From Aedes albopictus (lineage: Eukaryota > Arthropoda > Insecta > Diptera > Culicidae): DNA of 64,000 nt. The notes beneath the pieces were generated by a model, which worked only from the letters and a program-made list of their open reading frames with translations, did not search any database and was not told the DNA's origin. A program made the position numbers and the translations under genes. The stretch is from contig NC_085137.1 of NCBI RefSeq assembly GCF_035046485.1, positions 442,622,334 through 442,686,333 on the forward strand. Direction: 5' to 3'. This document shows positions 56,398 through 64,000 of the stretch, in pieces. Every line of letters starts with the position of its first letter. Within the stretch, counting starts at the first letter, position 1.

Positions 56398-56995
56398 CAG
56401 TATGCGGCAGGAAAAAATGCGAAAGTGTTTTTCAACTTCAAACCTCATTTTCGTCCATTTGACATTAACCTATCTATGTTTCAACGTTCCATGATCTATA
56501 ATAGGCTAGTTTTCTGAAAAGTTAATTAAAAAATTTCCCATTTTGGTCACTAACCTTTACAGGGCGGCGCCTGAAGATGAAGACAACCAGAATTTTCAAA
56601 CCGCAGAAAATCACACAGGTCGCTAAATTTCGCATCTGATAAAACAAAATTTTTGATTTTCTCTACAATATCATCAAATATATGTACTTATTTCATCTGG
56701 TATGTGAAACTACATGGCTCTGGATCAGTGTGGTCTGGTTTTTCATCGAATTTGAGCTAATTTTGTTACTGTTATAGTCATTTTGTTTAATGACCATTGG
56801 GCGTGCAGTTTATTGATATCCGCTTATTAGGCCTACTTTATCACATGTTAAACATCAAATGTGTTCATTTTTATTTTTCAGTGCTAGAATATAGACATTG
56901 ACTGATACACTGTCATGAAAAAATAGTCATATATATCCCATATTTAGCGTGTAATAGTGCCTTGAACTTTTCGCATTTTTTCCTGCCGCACCCTG
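56398..56995. mobile_element. TA-type MITE, 598 bp, in left end of palindrome
   Basis: Ends are CAGTATGCGGCAGGAAAAAA and, inverted, CAGGGTGCGGCAGGAAAAAA. TA flanks both sides. The right end of the palindrome has no such insert between the corresponding bases, confirming the boundaries. Confidence 0.88.
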
Positions 56996-57083
56996 TAATA
57001 AACTTGCACCGAAACCGTTCGTTTATTCGCAGGTATACTGTTCTGTTTTGACACCCGATTGGCACCGGTGCAAGAAAATGCTA

Positions 57084-58092
57084 CACGGGGAAACGAAATA
57101 ACTCAAAATTAAGTATTTTTCACTCAGCTTGACAGCTAAGTAAAACCAGTCAAATTTGAGTTTTTTTGGAAGAACCCAAATTTGAGTTGTTTCACAAAGA
57201 CTCCGTTTTGAGTAAAAAGTATGTATTATGAAAATAGAGGATTTTGGATTAAAAGTATCCAAAAATTAGTTTTCACGAATAGAAATTTTTACGAAAATTT
57301 GATTATTTCTTGTAATTTACAAATATACGCATGGTTTTCAAACGAGGTTCCTAGTTCATTTTTATTCACACATTTTGAAATTAATATAACACATTATTTA
57401 GAAACTTTATCGCCTGGTGCAAACGCCATCCGGATCCGGGTTACGGTAGCGTTCGCGTTTGGTGATCATCTTTCGTCGTCGGAACTCGCGCCGGAAGCGA
57501 ACGGGGAATCAAACGAATGTTCTGTTGGTGATGATAATGATGAGAAAAATCAGTATTGCGTTGAATGCATTAATGCAGTATGCAACTTACCTGTGATTAA
57601 CAAGTGAAAGGATTAGGTAACCATTTCAATTTTATTTTGAAGATGTTCGAAGTCCAGAAATGTACCAGGAAATCCAGGAAATGGAGCGAACTTTTCGTTT
57701 TGGCTAATTTTTGGTAACGAACGCTTTCTGAAAATGATAAAAAAGATTGACAATACATAAAAACATAATAATTATGAAGGAACTTACCGAAATTTGCAGA
57801 AACAACGACCACCGAATATCCAACCTGAAATCAACATGGCGCAGAATAAAATTTTCATCCAAAATCGTGTTTGCCAACAACACCTTATTTTGGATACTTT
57901 ACGAAGAGAAAAACAAAACAAAATCATCACATGTCTGAATTTACCCAAAGCCAAGTATTTGCGCCATACTCCAATATTAATTTAAAAGTATCCAACAACC
58001 ACAACAAAAATGTACCCAATTCAATAGTGTTGGTGGAGTACTTAATTTTAAGTTTTTTTTATCTCAGTTTTGAGTTATTTCGTTTCCCCGTG
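57084..58092. mobile_element. TA-type MITE, 1,009 bp, CACGGGG termini, in palindrome left arm
   Basis: Ends are CACGGGGAAACGAAATAACT and its exact inverse (about 25 bases). The empty site is visible at about 60455-60475 in the right arm and shows that TA is duplicated. The interior includes a GC-rich piece (57418-57520) that stands out from the AT-rich remainder. Confidence 0.9.
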
Positions 58093-60517
58093 TACACCCA
58101 GTTTGAGCGCGGTGTAGCAGATACAAAGCTAGTTTTACCAATACATGCATATCGCTGAACTTGTATCGTGGTTTTGTTTTGGTAGGAATGATGATTTTCT
58201 TTTCGGCATTAGGTTAACAGTTTTCTTGGATATTCATTTAAATAACAGCAAATCTGTGCGTTTAAAAATTATTGAAACTTGATCGATGATTATCACGTCT
58301 TTCAATCAACTTCTGAGGAATCTTCAAAATTTATCGGTAACATAAAATTTCAAAGAGTTGATTCAACGTATATTTTTCCCATTACTATTTTTTTTTTGAT
58401 TATGGCAATTATGTGGGTTACTTTTAATGATTTTAATCATTAGAATTTTCTGTCGCATGGTGATCTATTATTTATGAAAAAAATTGACGTAATAAAGTTT
58501 TGATAAGCCCAGAATAAAATATTATGAATTCGATTGGAAATCAAAAAACTTTTTTTGAGAAAAATATTTTTGCTAATTTTGAGTTGTTTACAACATACAT
58601 CGGAAGTGACGTATATGATAGTGCATCATTGAACACACACAGCGCACCCCACCCGGCACTGAAAAAAAGTGTCGCTTGTCGAAAAGTGTCGCTAGTCAAA
58701 ACGTCGCTATTCGGTTTGGTGCTGGCGCCATAATAAAAATCTATTCATTCAAATTGGGCTGAAATATTACTGAAGTAACATTTTGTAGGTACAAACAGTT
58801 TCAAAAACCGCAAATTCTATTTTTTTTTTCTAACAACAAATATTGAATTTTTGAGTTATATTGAAAGTCAAACAAATGTCATTAAAGGATGGTTAAAGCG
58901 TTTTTAATATGAGTTGCGTTTCAATAACGTTATCTTCTAAAAAGCATTTAGTTATTTTTCTTTTTACGTTGTAGCTAAACGTTTTAAATTGAACTGCCTT
59001 TAACATTTTTTGTGTTAAATTTGTGCACGTAGATCGCTTACAATTGTATGTTAGCATCCATTTTTATTGGGTAACCGAAATTGTTAAATTCTAAAAAGTT
59101 GCTTTTAATTGAAAAATTATGATATTACGAGAATTTGAAGAAGATAAATAAAGTAGGAGTGTTAACACATTGGATAACTATTTTCAAGTAACATTTATTA
59201 TTACAAGTTTATCATGTACAAGTGGATTACTGAAAACTTTTAAAATTGTTAAATTGGATATAGAAAGTAAAAAATAAAAATAAATTAAAATAATTTTGTT
59301 CATCACGGAAATCATGAAAACATTGATTATGTTTATTTTTGAAATCCTTTATTATTTTCATTGACGCTCTCACGCGATCTTATTATGTCGAATTCGTTTA
59401 TTCCCGACAGTGCCCTGCACCGGTGTAGCAATTGACACCGGAAAAACGAACGGTTTCGGTGCAATTTGTTGACAGCTTATGATGGTATTAGTAAGAGCGG
59501 TGAGAGCGTCAATGAAAACAATAAAAGATATCAAAAATAAACATAATCAATGTTTTCATGATTTCCGTGATGAACAAAATTATTTTTATTTATTTTTATT
59601 TTTTACTTTCTATATCCAATTTAACAATTTTAAAAGTTTTCAGTAATCCACTTGTACATAATAAACTTGTAATAATAAATGTTACTTGAAAATTGTTATC
59701 CAATGTTTTAACACTCCTACATTATTTATCTTCTTCAAATTCTCGCAATATCATAATTTTTCAATTAAAAGCAACTTTTAAGAATTTAACAATTTCCGTT
59801 TCCCAATAAAAAAGGATGCTAACATGCAATTGTAAACGATCTACGTGCACAAATTTAACACAAAAAATGTTAAAGGCAGTTCAATAGAAAACGTTTAGCT
59901 ACAACGTAAAAAAAGGTTTTTAGAACATAACGTTATTGAAACGCAGCTCATATTAAAAACGCTTTAACCATCCTTCAGTGACATTTGTTTGACTTTCAAT
60001 GTAATTCAAAAATTCAATATTTGCTGTAAGAAAAAAAAAATAGAATTTACGGTTTGTGAAACTGTTTGTACCTACAAAATGTTACTTCAGTAATATTTCA
60101 GTCCAGACAGAAATTTCTAACGATTAAAATCATTCAAAGTAATCAACATATTTGCGATAGTAAAAAAAAAATGGTAATGGGAAAATATACGTTGAATCTA
60201 CTTTTTAAAATTTCATTTTACCGATAAATTTTGAAGATTCCTCAGAAGTTGATTGAAAGACGTGATAATCATCGATCAAGTTAAAATAATTTTTAAACGC
60301 ACAGATTTGCTGTTAAATGAATATCCAAGAAAACTGTTTACCTAACGCCGAAGAGAAAATCATCATTCCTACCAAAACAAAACCACGATACAAGTTCAGC
60401 GATATGCATGTATTGGTAAAACTAGCTTTGTACCTGCTACACCGCGCTCAAACTGGGTGTAGCATTTTCTTGCACCGGTGCCAATCGGGTGTCAAAACAG
60501 AACAGTACCTGCGAATA

Positions 60518-61370
60518 ATACTTATGACACACATGTGATACAAGAATCACTGTACAATTGCGCTTGAAATGAGTGCCATACTGAAAATTCTCTCAGTTCA
60601 AGTCAGTCTTGTTAAAATTTTCTTGACACTGCGTACCGTTGTACAGGAATCACACTCGTATCACATGTCTGTCCGGGGTAGGGTCAAGTGGGGTAAAATG
60701 CCATTTTTCAAACATTCATCGTTTTCAATGATAATTAGCCGCATTTGTTAGGCTTTCAAAGTGGTAACAGCAACTAGACAATATTTGCTCGATACTTCAG
60801 CAAAAATATTCACTAAATTATTGCATTTTCATCGATTTTTAGCGATTTTAAAAACTGATTCGTAAAACGGAAGTGGTGCAAAAAGGCCATCTGCCATGGG
60901 GTAAGATGCCACTTCATGAAAACATTCAAAAATTACGTCCATCAGTTTTCGGGCATTTCCGACTCCTTTTCCCCCCTCTGTCCCGCTTTATTCGTATACT
61001 CAATAAATGGAGTGTTACCCCCCTCTCCGCAAAACGATGTTCGTAATATTTAAATGACCCCAAACATGGAAAGCGTAGACATCAACAACCATGCGTCTCC
61101 ATGCGTGCCTAAATCTCGTTGGAAACACTTGGCTGGTAATAAAATCACCAGAAAACCTTAATTGCAAGCACGAAAAACCGGAAGTTGCCGATTTTCATTG
61201 GGAAATCAAAAGATTTTTCGTGGGTTTCGTGGCCTAGCTTCTAGAAGAATGTTCGATGTAAACATATCTTGACACCATTCACCAATAGTAATGATCAAGT
61301 CCCATTCAGGAATGATTTTATGAGTTGGGCCATTTTACCCCATCCTGGCATTTTGGGCTTTGTTCCCCTA
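60518..61370. mobile_element. Composite insertion in palindrome right arm
   Basis: The palindrome sequence GCGAATAAACGAACGG is split here with TA on both sides. The first part (60527-60671) is a hairpin whose ends pair (GACACACATGTGATAC with GTATCACATGTCTGTC). The second part (60672-61370) has GGGGTAAAATGCC phrases in both orientations and resembles the GGGGCAAGATG element at 8369 in style. The internal boundary is uncertain. Confidence 0.55.
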
Positions 61371-61444
61371 TAAACGAACGGTTTCGGTGCAAGTTTGCTA
61401 CACCCGGTGGCAAAGCGGTGCAGGGGGTGCAAATAAACGAATTC

Positions 61445-61562
61445 GACATAAACTAATACCATCATAAGCTGTCAACAAATTGCACCGAAACCGTTCGTTT
61501 TTCCGGTGTCAAATGCTACACCGGTGCAGTGCACCGTCGGGAATAAACGAATTCGACATAAG
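61445..61562. repeat. Extra inverted copy of the palindrome loop sequence
   Basis: Read inverted, this matches the loop at about 59384-59493 (TTATGTCGAATTCGTTTATT, CACCGGTGTAGCA, ACGAACGGTTTCGGTGCA, TTATGATGGTATTAGT) with few differences. AATAAACGAATTCGACATAA therefore occurs twice in direct orientation (61431 and 61541). Confidence 0.8.
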
Positions 61563-61635
61563 ATAAATCGATGAAGTCGATGCGGATACGCAAGGGAGAG
61601 AAAATAATCACTTATGTACTTTATGAAAACAAAAC

Positions 61636-61641
61636 TTTATT
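61636..61641 (-). terminator. Polyadenylation signal of the secreted Pro-rich gene
   Basis: AATAAA on the minus strand lies about 30 bases beyond the stop codon at 61670. The duplicate at 62946-63190 keeps the same signal. Confidence 0.7.
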
Positions 61642-61669
61642 GGAGTTCAAATAAACTAGTTTTGCTCTA

Positions 61670-62206
61670 TCAGTCCCTCCTCAGTGCTGGAAACTGAAAT
61701 AGCAAAAAAGGTGTTCGGACATTAGAATTATTGTTCATTAGCCCCCAAAGCGTTCAAATACTCACGAGAACTGGTCTGGGTGGGGGGAATACTGGCAGAA
61801 GTGGTTTCCTGTCCGGATTAAGTGAAGGCCGTGGAGGAGGTGGCGGTGGTGGTGGCCGACTTGGCCGATTTCCTCGACTGGGACGGCTCGGGCGGTTTGG
61901 TGGCGATGGTCGATTTCGCGACGGGGTAGGTGGTCTCTTTCGGCCGCGGAGGGTTGTGGTAGGTTCCGGTGTGGTGGTTGTAGGTGCCACGGTAGTTGTG
62001 GTCGTAGGTGGAAGGGTCGTTGTGGTCGGTTCTTCGGTCGTAGTGGACCTTAATCGACGCATCTTCTGAGGTAGTGGCGGCGGTTGGGGTGGACGTCGCT
62101 TGATGGCGTTGGGAGGTACAGGAGCCTGACATTGTCCTTGGTCCATGGTGAGGGTGAGAAACACCGTTAGAATCAGGAAGAGCCAAGCTGTGCGAAAATA
62201 CTGCAT
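61670..62206 (-). CDS. Small secreted Thr/Pro-rich protein, two exons, function unknown
   Basis: Exon 1 is 62206-61766 (donor GTGAGT) and exon 2 is 61693-61670 (acceptor TATTTCAG), phase 0, 154 residues. Residues 1-28 (MQYFRTAWLFLILTVFLT, then MDQGQCQA) form a clear signal peptide. The mature part has a basic Pro-rich segment, a Thr run with TTTEEPTTTTLPPTTTTT and TTTTPEPTTT, as in mucin-like O-glycosylated stems, then an Arg/Pro-rich tail with an eight-Pro run, and ends RPVLFPALRRD. No enzyme domain or paired Cys is seen. The frame is open upstream to 62335, but the ATG at 62206 is the one followed by the signal peptide. I do not recognise the family; a cuticle, gut or haemolymph role is possible but not shown. 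Confidence 0.85.
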
Positions 62207-62230
62207 TGTGGCTGACGTTGTGGGATTGCT

Positions 62231-62270
62231 GACTGAAACTTTGGCGGGGCTTACGCGCCTACATAAAGTA
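62231..62270 (-). promoter_or_regulatory. Possible core promoter of the secreted gene
   Basis: The minus strand shows TCAGTC (62236-62231), which fits the arthropod initiator, and about 30 bases upstream the T/A-rich TACTTTATGT, a weak TATA-like site. This would give a 5' UTR of about 28 bases. Confidence 0.3.
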
Positions 62271-62344
62271 AATTTGAGGTGCACGTGGTTTTTGGTGGTT
62301 GTGTCTGTTCGATAAGATTTGGGTTCGTTTTGCATTCAGTCATG

Positions 62345-62945
62345 TGGGGTCGGTCGCTTAGTTGGTTCCTGTTTTAATTGTGAGTTTTTGTTTTTTCTTC
62401 CGGTAACTTTTTCTACATTGATTTCTCGTATAAAGTTTGTTTGGAGGGATTGACGTTCCCATTCATCTGCCAGACACGTGATACAGCAACTTTTTTACGA
62501 ATAGGGCAATCCCAAAATTTTGACTAATGATTGCCCCCGCAATTCAAATAATTATTTGTTTTGATATATTCCTTCGCCATGCTATCATTGTTAGCGTGGG
62601 AAGTACCGCCACAAATAATGCTTTTAGCATCCATCTGCCGTTCCGTGATTCCATCCTAGGAAAAAATTTCCGTCTTACTTGGACGTGGAACATCCGCTCC
62701 GCATGATCAAAAAATTTCAACTTAGTTAAGTCACTGATGCAGAAGTGATCCAAATAAAATCCTTAAAAGATAACCTTCTGAGAATTTTTAGAACAGGTTC
62801 TCTTCTTCATTTGAATTGCTATACTGGGGCATAGAATAACGCAAATAACAATAAACTGTAGGAAAATAGCATAACCCTTAAAATGATTCATTCGTAACTC
62901 GCAGGTACACAAAGGAGCGCCAAATAATAAATAACCACCTATTTA
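62345..62945. other. Intergenic, nothing recognised
   Basis: I see no supported feature between the secreted gene and its truncated duplicate. Confidence 0.35.
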
Positions 62946-63190
62946 TTTTATGAAAACAAAACTTTATTGCAATTCAAATAAGCTGCCTAGTTTAACTATA
63001 TCAGTCCCTCCTCAGTGCTGGAAACTGAAATGTAAAAGAAAACACAGCCATTAAAAGATGATCCCTTGTATCCACATCATTCAATTACTCACGAGAACTA
63101 GTCTGGGTAAGGGGAAAATTGGCCCCGGCGCAAGTGGTCTCCTGTCCGGATTGAGCGTAGGCCGCGGAGGAGGTGGCGGTGGTGGTGGTT
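62946..63190 (-). pseudogene. Truncated duplicate of the secreted Pro-rich gene
   Basis: It matches the 3' part of the gene at 61670: exon 2 (63024-63001, identical codons), the polyadenylation signal, the intron ends, and the last part of exon 1 (63093-63190) with the Pro run and NPDRR/LVL residues. The intron sequence differs. Homology stops abruptly at about 63190 inside the Pro run. Signal peptide, Thr region and promoter are missing, so it should not be expressed as a secreted protein. Confidence 0.82.
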
Positions 63191-64000
63191 GTAGGATCGC
63201 AGTAGTCTTGTATAGATAGGATTTGACAATAAAGAACATAAGTTGTTATTTAACCAACCAAGCCAGATGTACTTTACTACAAATGGCGACGAGGATGAAA
63301 ACGATACAATAATCGATGCAAGAAGACGCTCGCCTCACGCTCACCCTAGAGGATCAACAAAAGGAAACAAGAAGAAACAAGGAAAAAAACTTAAGTGGCG
63401 CATCGGAATGGACAGCAGCATGAAACTGGTGCCATCTACTGCCGAAAACGCCCCTGTGCAATCACAAGCCGCTATTAGGATCCATTGCCGTCCAAAATAA
63501 ATCCGGAGAATCAAAATAAGTAGATCCAGCATTGGTCATCATGAAGAATACGCAGAACTTATCCGAACTAGTTCAAACTAGAATTTGGTACTGCCGGAAA
63601 GGAGAGACTCTGTAGTACGTAAGTTTTGAAATGAAGGACTCGTGAATGGTACATACCAGGATGTACAAGGTAAGGCATAGTGATGTGATAACTCATGACA
63701 AAGAACAAAGTACCAATGTTTTATTTTGATGAAAAGGTGAATAAAGCCTTTTGTATTTAGATTTGCGATTGAAATGTAGCGCCATCTAAAAGGACGCTGC
63801 AGCCGGCTGAATTTAAATCCTGAGCCTGAACCTTTTTGAGTTGGTGGACTTGGACTTTCACAAGCATTGAGATAAAATCGATATATATCGAACAAGTCGC
63901 GAGGCCAACCGTTTAAAAGAGTGGCAGGAAAATGACCTCCAGTATTTATGATTATGGAGGGCATAAGGCATAGAATTGCAAGAGAGAATTACAATCTGAG
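63191..64000 (+). other. Possible 5' LTR end and gag start of an LTR retrotransposon
   Basis: AATAAA (63228) is followed by TGTACTTTACTACA and then AATGGCGACGAGGATG, which looks like the end of an LTR and a gypsy-type primer site. About 30 bases on, an ATG opens a Gln/Glu/Arg-rich frame of about 33 codons that soon stops. No second LTR or pol is in the window. From about 63500 to the end I recognise nothing. Confidence 0.35.

Larger units (their letters stand above)
56347..61449. mobile_element. Giant palindromic foldback element with nested insertions
   Basis: The outer ends are ATGTCGAATTCGTTTATTTG at 56347 and its inverse ending at 61449. Similarity continues through GCACCGCTTTGCCACC and on to CACCGAAACCGTTCG (57010 and about 61385). 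The inner arms are 57026-59373 and 59500-60524, reading inward as inverse copies, for example CGCTGAACTTGTATCG against its inverse at 60390-60405. A 126-base loop separates them. The right arm is about 1.0 kb; the left one is longer because it holds a MITE and about 280 extra bases (58455-58735). No transposase is visible. Confidence 0.85.

Noticed and set aside
57221..57607. Plus-strand frame of 128 codons within a MITE
   Set aside because: It is AT-driven at the start, with no recognisable domain. The GC-rich part makes more sense on the minus strand as exon-like sequence, and that is reported only as a tentative finding.
61731..62069. Gly/Val-rich plus-strand frame of 112 codons
   Set aside because: It is the complement of the Pro/Thr codons of the secreted-protein gene, which has a signal peptide and splice sites.

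Overview
The window looks like chromosomal DNA from a culicine mosquito, most likely Aedes. It is repeat-rich and intron-bearing, it carries tRNA-derived SINEs and many MITE types I associate with Aedes, and its few host exons encode insect-type proteins. The species call is inference, because no species-diagnostic gene is present.

Three host loci are supported. (1) A six-exon geranylgeranyl diphosphate synthase gene lies on the minus strand (5350-18655). Its second intron is about 12 kb and filled with repeats. (2) SRP19, a signal recognition particle subunit, is a two-exon gene on the plus strand (39931-40474). (3) A small secreted Thr/Pro-rich protein gene of unknown function lies on the minus strand (61670-62206), with a truncated duplicate of its 3' end at 62946-63190. 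GGPPS and SRP19 look like ordinary housekeeping genes. Nothing suggests that the three loci work together.

The rest is nested mobile and satellite DNA. Region 1-3880 is a degenerate TTCCTCCAGGAATT-type minisatellite with a higher-order period of about 0.7-1.0 kb. The GGPPS intron holds two more minisatellites, two LINE remnants, two SINEs, several MITEs and an ORF1-only retroposon inserted in a SINE. Region 19.1-20.8 kb carries three TIR or foldback elements. Region 21.96-31.6 kb is an 89-bp satellite that changes orientation near 27.54 kb and is interrupted by a 2-kb TIR element.

Region 33.2-39.7 kb is a three-layer nest: a TA-type MITE holds a nearly intact Ty1/copia element (33921-39341), and this holds a reverse-oriented 872-bp LTR element without coding capacity, which is TRIM-like and has identical LTRs. 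Region 40.7-49.9 kb holds a 5'-truncated LINE with its TSD, a LOA/I-like LINE broken by two adjacent MITEs, and a decayed copia fragment. Region 49.7-54.5 kb is a nearly complete LINE on the minus strand whose protein joins an OTU-like cysteine protease domain to an APE endonuclease and reverse transcriptase. Region 56.35-61.56 kb is a large palindromic element with arms of about 1 kb, itself broken by at least three later insertions.

The best candidates for something new are the TRIM inside copia, the OTU-domain LINE, the giant palindrome, the MITE group with exact 7-bp target duplications, and the ORF1-only retroposon.
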